Shown here piece after piece: positions 15,296 to 22,618 of a DNA stretch of 33,177 nucleotides. This DNA is from Planctomycetota bacterium. Lineage in GTDB: Bacteria; Planctomycetota; B129-G9; JAJDCN01. Both the position numbers and the translations under genes were made by a program. Under the pieces are notes generated by a model. It searched no databases. It saw nothing but the letters and a program-made list of their open reading frames with translations, and was not told where the DNA came from. Numbering within the stretch: the stretch's first letter is position 1; each line of letters opens with the position of its first letter. The stretch is taken from the NCBI GenBank assembly GCA_029260815.1, contig JAJDCN010000269.1:1-33177 (forward strand). Reading direction: 5' to 3'.

Positions 15296-16804
15296 TCAAC
15301 TTCGGTTGTAGTCGTCTGACTTTTTCATGAACTTGCTGACGGCTTGCGGGGTCATCCCCAGCAGACGCGCAGCCTCGCTTTGGTTGCCACCCGCGATTTC
15401 GACCGCGCGCAGGATCAACTGCTTTCGCGCGCTACTCAGAAATTCATCCAGCGCGAATCCAGGCTGCGGTTCGGGCAGGGTGTCGAGCGGATCGGCGTAG
15501 CTCACTGGTTCCGAGATGAGCAGATCGTCTGCCGCTAGGACGGAATCACGGCTCAAACGAACGGAACGCTCAATAACGTTTTCGAGATCGCGGACGTTGC
15601 CCGGCCACGCGTGGCTTTGAAGCCGCGCCAGCGCTTCTTGAGAAAGGCGTCGGGGTGAGCGCATCGTGGCATTGACTCGGTCGAGGACATGCAGGGCAAG
15701 TTTCGGAATGTCGGACCGGCGTTCACGAAGCGGTGGCAGAATCACTTCGCCCACGTTCAGACGGTAATAGAGATCCTCTCTGAACTTCTCCTTCTTGATT
15801 GATTGCGCAACATCGCGATTGGTCGCGGCGACGATGCGCACATTGACCTGATGAGGCTTTGGTTCACCAATTGATTCAACCATTCCGTCCTGAAGAACCC
15901 GGAGCAGTTTCGCCTGCATCGGCATGGGTAGCTCTGCAACTTCATCAAGGAAGAGCGTTCCTCCATCCGCCAGATCGAACTTCCCAGTCTGGTTTGAAGT
16001 CGCCCCAGTGAATGCGCCCTTCTTGTGGCCGAACAAAATGCTCTCGACCAAGTCCGGAGGAATGGCCGCACAGTTCAGAGCAACGAAGATGTCAGAAGGG
16101 CGACCGCTCAGGCGATGGACAAGTCGAGCAAGAAGTTCTTTTCCGGTGCCGGTTTCCCCGCGAATGAGTATCGGCGCGTCGGAGGACGCGAGGGTTCCCG
16201 CCATTTCTAAAGCCGCATTCATGGCTGGATGATCGCCAACGATTCCCAATTGGCGGATCGCCACATTCAAATCAGGAGGCGTTTCGGGTGCCGCTTCAAT
16301 CTCTGTTGTGGTTGCGCGGACGGAGGGGAATTCGTTTGCAGTGAGATCGACCTCGCCGACAAGCGGCCTGTCCTTCGTGACAAACCGGGGTGGTCGAACG
16401 TGCAGGAGTTTTGCAGGAATTTCGCCACTCGCGGCAAGGAGCACCCAGCATGCATGCATCTGTGGGGTTCCGGAGGCGACAGCGATAGAAAAGGATGCTT
16501 CTGGATGCTCTTCAGCGAGTTCTCGGATGTGCCTGCGGAGCGCACGGAAGATTGCAGCGTAGTCGGTGGGGTCTTCGAGGGAGACATTTCTGATCTCGAC
16601 CTCGACGCCGGAACCGCGCTTTTCGATCTCCGCTTTGGTTTCGGTTGTCCGGTCTTCTGTGTTGGGCGTGGCGAAGAGAACGACTCGCTCGAATGTACGT
16701 GCGGACACAAGCGACAGGATCGGACCAAGCTGCTCCTCTTGGCCGACCAGCCCTTTGGAATACGGGTCGTGGAACCCTGTGAATGTGAGTAGTACGTCCG
16801 TCAT
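15296..16804 (-). CDS. CARF-domain sigma54-dependent transcriptional activator (RtcR-like)
   Basis: A 502-residue bacterial enhancer-binding protein. Residues 1 to about 155 form a CARF/Rossmann-type sensor domain: a beta strand DVLLTFTGF, VVLFATP (41-47) and the typical CARF loop VASGTPQMHA (109-118). Next comes the AAA+ domain with Walker A GETGTGKE (216-223), the sigma54-contacting loop GAFTGA (263-268) and Walker B GGTLFLDEV (281-289). A Fis-type helix-turn-helix closes the protein (about 465-498). RtcR, the known relative, uses its CARF domain to sense RNA damage products and activates rtcBA; here the downstream target is a restriction operon. CARF domains generally bind cyclic oligonucleotides or RNA ends. 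The ATG overlaps the stop of the small HTH gene (ATGA), so the two are co-expressed. The domain assignment is firm; the ligand is unknown. Confidence 0.88.
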   Translation of the reverse strand: MTDVLLTFTGFHDPYSKGLVGQEEQLGPILSLVSARTFERVVLFATPNTEDRTTETKAEIEKRGSGVEVEIRNVSLEDPTDYAAIFRALRRHIRELAEEHPEASFSIAVASGTPQMHACWVLLAASGEIPAKLLHVRPPRFVTKDRPLVGEVDLTANEFPSVRATTTEIEAAPETPPDLNVAIRQLGIVGDHPAMNAALEMAGTLASSDAPILIRGETGTGKELLARLVHRLSGRPSDIFVALNCAAIPPDLVESILFGHKKGAFTGATSNQTGKFDLADGGTLFLDEVAELPMPMQAKLLRVLQDGMVESIGEPKPHQVNVRIVAATNRDVAQSIKKEKFREDLYYRLNVGEVILPPLRERRSDIPKLALHVLDRVNATMRSPRRLSQEALARLQSHAWPGNVRDLENVIERSVRLSRDSVLAADDLLISEPVSYADPLDTLPEPQPGFALDEFLSSARKQLILRAVEIAGGNQSEAARLLGMTPQAVSKFMKKSDDYNRS

Positions 16805-17013
16805 TGATCCTGCCTTCGCGGTTCATCGCCAAGAAGGTGCTCGGGGTGACCCTTCAGCCATTCGTCGATGGAGTCCTTGTGGAATCGCCACCGCTTCCCG
16901 ACCTTCTGGCCGGGCATGCCGCCGTCCTGGACCAACTTGTAGAGCGTGGACTTGGAAATCTTCAGGTAGTCCGCCAACTCTTCGATGGTCATGACCTCGT
17001 CCGGTCCGGCCAT
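16801..17013 (-). CDS. Small excisionase-family (HTH_17) DNA-binding protein
   Basis: The 70-residue product is one MerR/excisionase-type winged helix: EELADYLKISKSTLYKLV (11-28), then a wing with GQKVGKRWRF (35-44) and a closing helix DSIDEWL (47-53). Such proteins bind short operators as repressors or recruit recombinases. The ATG at 17013 follows AGGAGG with an eight-base spacer. It comes first in the regulator operon, behind a sigma70-like promoter with a repeated GATAATA motif, which suggests autoregulation. The stop overlaps the CARF-sigma54 gene start by four bases. Excision activity is unlikely, since no integrase is present nearby. Confidence 0.8.
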   Translation of the reverse strand: MAGPDEVMTIEELADYLKISKSTLYKLVQDGGMPGQKVGKRWRFHKDSIDEWLKGHPEHLLGDEPRRQDQ

Positions 17014-17056
17014 GCGCCATACCTCCTGGTGGAATCGGGAATTTGCATAAGCGGGT

Positions 17057-17084
17057 ATTATCAGATATTATCGAATGTTGTCAA
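17057..17084 (-). promoter_or_regulatory. Sigma70-like promoter of the HTH/CARF-sigma54 regulator genes
   Basis: On the minus strand TTGACA (17084-17079) and GATAAT (17062-17057) are separated by 16 bases; a slightly shifted TAATAC would give 18. The heptamer GATAATA occurs twice, three bases apart, across the -10 region, and could form an operator for the small HTH protein. The distance to the ATG at 17013 is about 40 bases. Confidence 0.55.
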
Positions 17085-17201
17085 GAACAACCTACGGGTG
17101 CAAGAAGTCGAAGCGAAGATAAGCTGAAGGAATTCTGAAGGTTGCGTGGGGTATTGCCGAGCTTCTTGCCCTCGCCCGGCCGCGAGAGGCATACAATATA
17201 G

Positions 17202-17386
17202 AATGCGCTGGTCCGAAAACGAACATTCAGGACACAGCGCATCGCTCATTGAAAACTGAATAGACGACATTATTGGCTTCGCCGAGCGACTTTGACCGAA
17301 TCATGGCGCACGGTGACCACGAAGTCAATGGTCGCTCGAAGAAAGACCTAGGCGGCTTTTCTGTAGTAATGCTTGAGTAAACCGGG
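17202..17386 (-). mobile_element. 3' end relic of the same insertion-sequence type as at 4173-4604
   Basis: The segment begins with AATGCGCTGGTCCGAAAA, identical to the left end of the relic at 4173, and ends in the last codons of a transposase on the minus strand (17348-17386), which read GLLKHYYRKAA and stop. Upstream of this tail the frame is closed at once and the sequence is unrelated, so the rest of the element has been lost. It has the same orientation as the other relic. The two lie about 13 kb apart, on either side of the restriction/defence operon. Confidence 0.55.
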
Positions 17387-17655
17387 CTACGGCAAAAGTT
17401 GCTCTGGTCGTGGCTTATGCCGTAGCCAGCCGGATCTTTCCCCAGAAAGCTTCACGAAGCTGTAACGTTACTAATCCTGTCCTCGCTACGAACCATATCG
17501 GGGTCTTACACTTGCAGAGCAAAGGCTAAGAATCGAACCTTGCTTCCGATAACCGTCCAAGTGAGGCTCGCCTTTAAGGTGTCTTGTAAGTTCTTATTCA
17601 ACATTGGAAGCGCTTCGTTTGCACACCTCTCGTTAACGATCATGGTGATCATTGC
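17387..17655. other. Intergenic stretch between the transposon relic and the dNTPase-like gene
   Basis: I see no convincing gene here. The sequence holds several short frames with poor composition and a 5 bp stem (GATCA-TGG-TGATC) just beyond the stop of the dNTPase-like gene, without a T-run. It may include eroded transposon sequence. Confidence 0.4.
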
Positions 17656-19293
17656 TCAGACGTCCTGCACGTCTAGGAAGTAGCGTTCCCAAGAGGCGTG
17701 CTGGGGCGCAAACAGCGCGGTATGAGTCGCAATTGCCTCATCATCTGTTAGCCACGCAACATAATCAGCAGCAAGGCGCTGCGAAGTCAACTTTGAATCG
17801 TCACCCCACCGCTCTCTGTTGTAGTTGTCATACCTCTTTTGAGCTTTTCTCTCAATACTACGAGAGTTGTTGCCACGCCCCACATAAAACCAAAACAATT
17901 CACGTATAATGCGCGTTGCGGCCACCTGCCTTGCCGCCAAAGCTGGATGCACGTATTGCTCAATGATATCCATCCTCACCTTATCGATGATCCCTGTCCG
18001 TGTATACTCAGACTTGTGCTCCTCGAAATGAAAGCCTGTCTCACAGAACTGAAGTCGTCGGCTGTCAGAAGGCAGATTTCTCTGTGACGTCGGTGCGTTA
18101 GCAAGTTTGAATATCGCACGCCTGTGATCCTTCTCCTTCTCCCCCCCCTTCTCCCAAGCATCCCAATTGAGAATCCCAGCCTCGAATGCATCATTCAGGT
18201 CTGAGTTGACAAAGCAGATGTTGTCCGCAGTGCGCACTACAAACGCCTCTCGTGTTTCATCCTTTTTGCGCAATGTCATGGAGCCCCCGCGATAAACGTT
18301 TGGGGCCTTAAGCATGAAACTCTCGTATGCCCCGCGCCACGAGTGCGACAGAATCCCATATGCCGTTTGTCGTGTTACATCAGCGTTCTGCTTTTTGGGA
18401 TTGCACAAGAGTATACGTAGACCGTGTACGTAGTGTGCAAACAGTTCACCCATGCCTTTCTGAACCCAAAACTCGGTCTCCAAGTCATTCGGATATGGTG
18501 GCAGACCTTCCCACTCAAGAGGCTCATGAAACGCACACTTGCCATTGTCTACCAATAGTATATTCTTGCATCCAAGCTCGTCGAACAGCGGTTGCCCCAG
18601 TAGCCTCTGAACGTCACTCTCCATTGGCAGCTCAGTTTCATGACGGCGAGGATCTTTCATGGCAAGCCATTGGACTAAGTGCCATATGGCAGCGTCCTTG
18701 TGTTTATGCTGTGCCTTTCTCTTCTTGGCCTTCTCTTTCCCACCAGTAAGCCCGCCAATCTCTGGACCACCCGGGAGATTGATACAAAGACGGATGAAGA
18801 GCTCATATAAGCACAGGTTAAGAGCTGCTTCACCTGTATGTCCAAAAGGCGTATGGCCGATATCGTGCCCATATGCTATTGCTTCAGTTAAATCAACGTT
18901 GAGACCATTCTTGTGCGCAATACTCCGACTCAATTGGACGACATCAAGAGTATGTATAAGGCGGTTTCTATAGACCGTTCTCCCTGGACCTGTGAACACT
19001 TGAGTCTTCCCTGCAAGGCGGACGAAATTGGGGTTGAACAGAATCTGATCCCGGTCAATATCAAAATGTGTTCGGCCACCGGGCCACCCATCCTCGTCGG
19101 CATTCGACTCGATGAGCTTCGTGTTCTTTACGCGCGTTGCGCTCGTATACCTATAACCCAATGCCCTTCTTGTCTCGCCTTCAGGGCTAAAGTGGCAAGC
19201 ACGCGCGTCCATGTTCTTGTCGGCGATCTCCGACGCTTGTTTCAAAGCTCCTCGAGCTTTCTCTGTACTCTCAGTCACCGAACACCCTCCCAT
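17656..19293 (-). CDS. dGTPase-like HD-domain deoxynucleotide triphosphohydrolase
   Basis: The 545-residue protein belongs to the Dgt/SAMHD1-like HD group, which removes triphosphate from dNTPs. The metal ligands can be followed: His114 in RLIHTLDVVQ, the HD pair His143-Asp144 in YGHDIGHTPFGH, and the distal Asp358 in RTADNICFVNSD. The active-site helper histidines 147 and 152 are also present. A lysine-rich insert (about 180-275, with KEKAKKRKAQHKHK at 187-200) is not typical and may regulate oligomerisation or bind nucleic acid. It is the last of four overlapping genes; its ATG lies 19 bases inside the HIT-family gene. An eight-base G tract occurs in its coding strand (18141-18148). The family is known in phage defence and in phage nucleotide-pool remodelling. 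The substrate is not determined. Confidence 0.85.
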   Translation of the reverse strand: MGGCSVTESTEKARGALKQASEIADKNMDARACHFSPEGETRRALGYRYTSATRVKNTKLIESNADEDGWPGGRTHFDIDRDQILFNPNFVRLAGKTQVFTGPGRTVYRNRLIHTLDVVQLSRSIAHKNGLNVDLTEAIAYGHDIGHTPFGHTGEAALNLCLYELFIRLCINLPGGPEIGGLTGGKEKAKKRKAQHKHKDAAIWHLVQWLAMKDPRRHETELPMESDVQRLLGQPLFDELGCKNILLVDNGKCAFHEPLEWEGLPPYPNDLETEFWVQKGMGELFAHYVHGLRILLCNPKKQNADVTRQTAYGILSHSWRGAYESFMLKAPNVYRGGSMTLRKKDETREAFVVRTADNICFVNSDLNDAFEAGILNWDAWEKGGEKEKDHRRAIFKLANAPTSQRNLPSDSRRLQFCETGFHFEEHKSEYTRTGIIDKVRMDIIEQYVHPALAARQVAATRIIRELFWFYVGRGNNSRSIERKAQKRYDNYNRERWGDDSKLTSQRLAADYVAWLTDDEAIATHTALFAPQHASWERYFLDVQDV

Positions 19294-19982
19294 ATGCCCT
19301 TCACCGACAGTAACAACTCCCGCTGAGGAGTCTCCATCGTTGCGCCCGGACGCATAGTCCCTCCGAATGCGCGCTCAAGAACGTTAACACTTTGTTGAAT
19401 GTTCTCGCGACACGGATACCTTCTCCAATCCCACATGCTACACTTGTCTTCCGCCACACTTAGTACCTGTCGCAGAAACTGTCGCGGTATCACCGTGTTG
19501 ATCGGATATAGGTCATATGTAGTGTCTTCGCCTTCCGAACCAACAAGAAGGTATCCGAACTCATCGTGCTCGGCCAAGTTCAGCAAATGGCAGCGCGCCG
19601 CAATGGGAAAAGGGAGCAATGACCGAAAGCGCTCTGGGGACTTGCAAGGAGCGACGTGCACGTGCGTGTGCTGGATACAACACCCCCCCGTTATATGACG
19701 GCTCTTACCTGGTCCGTGTTCAAAGACAATGCTCGGGCCGTATGCGCAGTTGATCGCATCACGCGTCAGTTGGACTACGTGGTTAAGCTCTTCCAGCAAC
19801 TCGCGGTCGAGAGATCTTGCACAGGAGCAGTGATGCTTAGAGACAACCATGAGCCAGCCTTGTATGAACTGGCCGAGCGTCGGCATCACCACAAAGTTTC
19901 TCGTCTCATATAAAGGGGTGTTCTCAATCCGCTGCGATCCAGCGTGGGTTAGGGCCTGACAAAGGGGACATGGGTCAATCAT
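19275..19982 (-). CDS. HIT-superfamily nucleotide hydrolase/transferase-like protein
   Basis: The 235-residue product has the histidine-triad motif CIQHTHVHVAP (His105, His107, His109), which in HIT enzymes attacks the alpha-phosphate of a nucleotide. A zinc-site-like CPLC lies at residues 5-8, and Cys102 directly precedes the motif. At 235 residues it is longer than simple HIT hydrolases, closer to the GalT/ApaH-like branches; the C-terminal 100 residues are unassigned. The start follows AAGGAAG and overlaps the stop of the upstream TGT-like gene by eight bases. The context suggests action on a modified or activated nucleotide produced by the neighbouring kinase-like and base-exchange proteins. 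Nucleotidylyl hydrolysis or transfer are both possible. Confidence 0.8.
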   Translation of the reverse strand: MIDPCPLCQALTHAGSQRIENTPLYETRNFVVMPTLGQFIQGWLMVVSKHHCSCARSLDRELLEELNHVVQLTRDAINCAYGPSIVFEHGPGKSRHITGGCCIQHTHVHVAPCKSPERFRSLLPFPIAARCHLLNLAEHDEFGYLLVGSEGEDTTYDLYPINTVIPRQFLRQVLSVAEDKCSMWDWRRYPCRENIQQSVNVLERAFGGTMRPGATMETPQRELLLSVKGIWEGVR

Positions 19983-20790
19983 GCTTTTTTGATCTTCCTT
20001 CTAATGCGGCTTCTATCAATGCAGATAAGCGTGATGCCCTTGCTTGAAACTCTATAGGTGCTGCTACTGAGTCGCTCATCTTGAGCGGTGCAACATATGT
20101 ACTGAAAGGATCTTCTCCGGTGTACGCATATCGATGTAGAAAAGTGGAATCAAGACTTCGAACAGAGCCATGAGAGCCCAGCATTCGGAGTTCGAGCAAG
20201 AACTCTCTACCAGCACCAAGCAAATGCACGTCAATACGTGGATACCGGCGCTTGAGCTCTGCAGCGATCTCTATTCTGAATTCGGGCCTTCCGTTGCTGC
20301 ATCTGGCGGAGAACAGGCGCGGTATACCCACAGTGCAACTACCTACTTGTTGGATCAGCTTGTGTGCGTTCTCGGCCCACTCTACGTACGATGTTCCATG
20401 CGGAACGATCATTAGCTGTGGCCTTCTGTCGTTCGGCAGTCGGGACCAGGCTCGTATGAAATCTCTCGTTCTCAACAGACTTTTGCTTGGGTCATTGGGA
20501 CAATCAGAGCAAACGACTTCCTGTACACCAAGGTCAATAGCAAGATCAAGAAGCTCGATGTCGGTGAGTTCCGCGCTTTCTGTTCCGATCGAGACTTCTA
20601 AGGCTCCGGAATCCAGTGTAGTAAATACAGATTGTGACCTCTTAGCACAATAGTCGGCATATTGATGTGAGCGAAGCGCCAGCGGGGCCAGAAACATCTC
20701 CATGTCGCTATGAGGCGACAACACGTCTACCGTCGCAAGGCTTCCAACATGCGCAAACTTTATGTTTCTGGCAGTAGCAACCCTAGCCAT
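19975..20790 (-). CDS. TGT/DpdA-like base-exchange (transglycosylase) protein
   Basis: The 271-residue protein reads as a tRNA-guanine-transglycosylase-like TIM barrel of the small phage DpdA type. Recognisable pieces are TTLDSGALE with Asp60 (compare the catalytic DSG of TGT), LGVQEVVCSDCPND (87-100), LMIVPHGTSYVEW (126-138), VGIPRLF (154-160), VHLLGAG (188-194) and SLDSTF with Asp214, in the place of the nucleophilic aspartate. The usual C-terminal zinc site of tRNA TGT is absent. TGT enzymes swap guanine for a 7-deazaguanine; DpdA proteins do this in DNA. No preQ0 synthesis genes are present in the window. The ATG follows GAGGA and overlaps the ThiL-like gene by eight bases. The fold is likely; the substrate is unknown. 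Confidence 0.65.
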   Translation of the reverse strand: MARVATARNIKFAHVGSLATVDVLSPHSDMEMFLAPLALRSHQYADYCAKRSQSVFTTLDSGALEVSIGTESAELTDIELLDLAIDLGVQEVVCSDCPNDPSKSLLRTRDFIRAWSRLPNDRRPQLMIVPHGTSYVEWAENAHKLIQQVGSCTVGIPRLFSARCSNGRPEFRIEIAAELKRRYPRIDVHLLGAGREFLLELRMLGSHGSVRSLDSTFLHRYAYTGEDPFSTYVAPLKMSDSVAAPIEFQARASRLSALIEAALEGRSKKHD

Positions 20791-21889
20791 GGAGAAAGTC
20801 CTCTATGCTCTTTGACATCATATCTTCCACATGTCTCTTTACGTCCCCCCCCCAAAACGAACCAGGACTAAACTGGTAACCACCAAGTAAGGAGGATGCT
20901 TTCTTGGTAACGCACTGTCCGTCGACGATTATCTTGCCGTGTCCGCTCACCACTTCACCGAGAACCACGAGTTCGCTGCCAATTGTTTCTAGTGCGGCTT
21001 TAGCAGCTACTACAGCATCTCTATCAGCCGAACATAAGAGATGGCATGTTCCCCAACTCAATGCCCAAGCACGTGCGTCAGAATTGCAAGCAGCTGCTAC
21101 CTCATGAATCTCATGCGCAACAATGTCGTCTTCGAGAGAGATAACAGCATCAACGTCTGATAATGCTACTAAGTCCAGCGCGCAGGCGAGAAGACCATCG
21201 GAGGTGTCCATGCAGAATCTGGGCGGCGCTTTCTCCAACAGAATCTGGCCTTGTTCGACCTTTGCTGTGGGTGTAAGCGCCATGCTACGGACTCTGGATA
21301 GTAGGTCTTCTGAAAGAGTAGAGCATTTGCCCTTTCGTTCCTGGGTTGCTATCCCTGCCCAAAATCCGCCAAAGTCAGCCCTGTCTACAACAAAAAGCAT
21401 GTCACCCGGGCAAGCAGCTCCTCTGAGCAACGCTTGCTTTGTTCTTGTGGCACCAACAGCACATGAGACGGCGTGTGACCTCTCTCTTGCCTCTCTGATA
21501 TTGCCGCCAAGCAATGCCGTCCCGTGAGCAGAAGAACATGCAACCACCCCATTGAAAAACGAATCGAAAGTCTGGATCGCGGTCTGTCTTGGAAAATCAA
21601 CTGTTACAACTACCCCTAAAGGAGAAGCTCCCATTGACGCAAGGTCTGATAGAGATTTGACAACGCAGAGCCAGCCTGCATGATAGTAATCGCCCATGCC
21701 AAGTCGCTGAACTAGATTGGGAATGGGGCAAGGGTCAGTCGTGATCCATGTTGTCTCCCCGCGAGTGGATGTTTGCAGGCAAGCTGAATCATCAAGCATG
21801 AGCTCGGGGCCACCGTGCTCGGCCACAATGTCTCTTATCCTGTAAATCAGCTCGCGCTCGCCAAAATCCTCAAGAATTTGGGCTGTCAC
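20783..21889 (-). CDS. ThiL/PurM-fold ATP-dependent kinase-like protein (AIR synthase-related)
   Basis: The 368-residue protein opens like ThiL with GERELIYRIRD (10-20) and has the metal-binding pair Asp33-Asp34 (LDDSA), TTDP (50-53), KSLSDLASMGASP (78-90) and DTSDGLLA (228-235). These mark the PurM/ThiL ATP-binding fold, used to phosphorylate a phosphate ester or activate an amide. Where ThiL has GGDT, this protein has GGNI (128-131), so the substrate is probably not thiamine phosphate. Start: GTG at 21889 after GAGGGGGAT. It leads the four-gene overlapping cluster. A run of nine G in the coding strand (20845-20853), near codon 347, is a possible slippage site that would change the last 20 residues and the coupling to the next gene. 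Confidence 0.78.
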   Translation of the reverse strand: MTAQILEDFGERELIYRIRDIVAEHGGPELMLDDSACLQTSTRGETTWITTDPCPIPNLVQRLGMGDYYHAGWLCVVKSLSDLASMGASPLGVVVTVDFPRQTAIQTFDSFFNGVVACSSAHGTALLGGNIREARERSHAVSCAVGATRTKQALLRGAACPGDMLFVVDRADFGGFWAGIATQERKGKCSTLSEDLLSRVRSMALTPTAKVEQGQILLEKAPPRFCMDTSDGLLACALDLVALSDVDAVISLEDDIVAHEIHEVAAACNSDARAWALSWGTCHLLCSADRDAVVAAKAALETIGSELVVLGEVVSGHGKIIVDGQCVTKKASSLLGGYQFSPGSFWGGDVKRHVEDMMSKSIEDFLHG

Positions 21890-22618
21890 TTATCCCCCTC
21901 TTTTCAAGTGTTCACTTCTTTTTGGAGCAGAGGCCCTATGTAGTGACTGCAGGCTTATTATCCATTATTGGCCCGAGGATCGATCCCTTTTCACTCATTG
22001 GAGAACGTCCCAATGATTCCTTTGAGGTTCTTGGCAATATTCGGCCCGTTCTCTTCCTCTCCGAGAATTTCACAAAAGATTTTTCCGTGAACTCTCACAA
22101 TCTTTGTGGCTCAAAGATAACAGAGAGCTTTTGAGGTTTCAAGGCCAGATATCGTTGCCCCGAGCAGTTGCACTCCCTTTCCGTTGCGGTAAGGTTTGGC
22201 TGCAGAGGCTTGGCAGACAGGCGGTGCAATTGCTGAGTCTGGAGAATGCGCCTTGGTCCGGGAAGCTCCAGACGGTCTATTTCCTTGGCATTGCGTAACG
22301 CTTTTTTCACATGCCTTTATGTCTCCTCGCCACGCGAGTTGCCTAGAGTCCAGCTCGCGCCAATAGCATTCTATCTGGTGGATTCGAATTCTTGGTCCGA
22401 TAAGCCCTATTCTGTTATTGACTCATCAGAAAATTGCTTGTTTGCCTACGCCATGGGCAACTGCGATTGCGCTTTTTACACTGATTGCTTCCTCCGTTGA
22501 CTGCCGCTGCAATTAACCGCTAAAGGCTAAATAAGTAATGGTAGGATTCTGCTGGCCTGTGCCCAAAGATACTTGTGCAAAAAATCTCTATCTGCAAGGA
22601 GAGTTCGTTGTTTGCGCA
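21890..22618. other. Gene-poor intergenic region with a possible short ORF and a stem-loop
   Basis: This 729-base gap separates the nucleotide cluster from the protease-like array. A minus-strand frame (22095-22310, GTG start after AAAGG, 71 residues, rich in Leu, Gln and Arg) might be a small gene or an eroded one; I do not recognise it. Its end overlaps a perfect 7 bp stem-loop (22100-22118). An AAGTG-TT-CACTT dyad (21906-21917) precedes the ThiL-like ribosome binding site and could be an operator. A weak stem followed by a T-run on the minus strand (about 22580-22606) may end the protease-like operon. Confidence 0.4.

Noticed and set aside
16229-16792. 187-codon plus-strand frame
   Set aside because: It is the shadow of the CARF domain, which has clear family motifs on the other strand.
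17638-17650. GATCA-TGG-TGATC stem after the dNTPase-like gene as a terminator
   Set aside because: The stem is only 5 bp and is not followed by a T-run.
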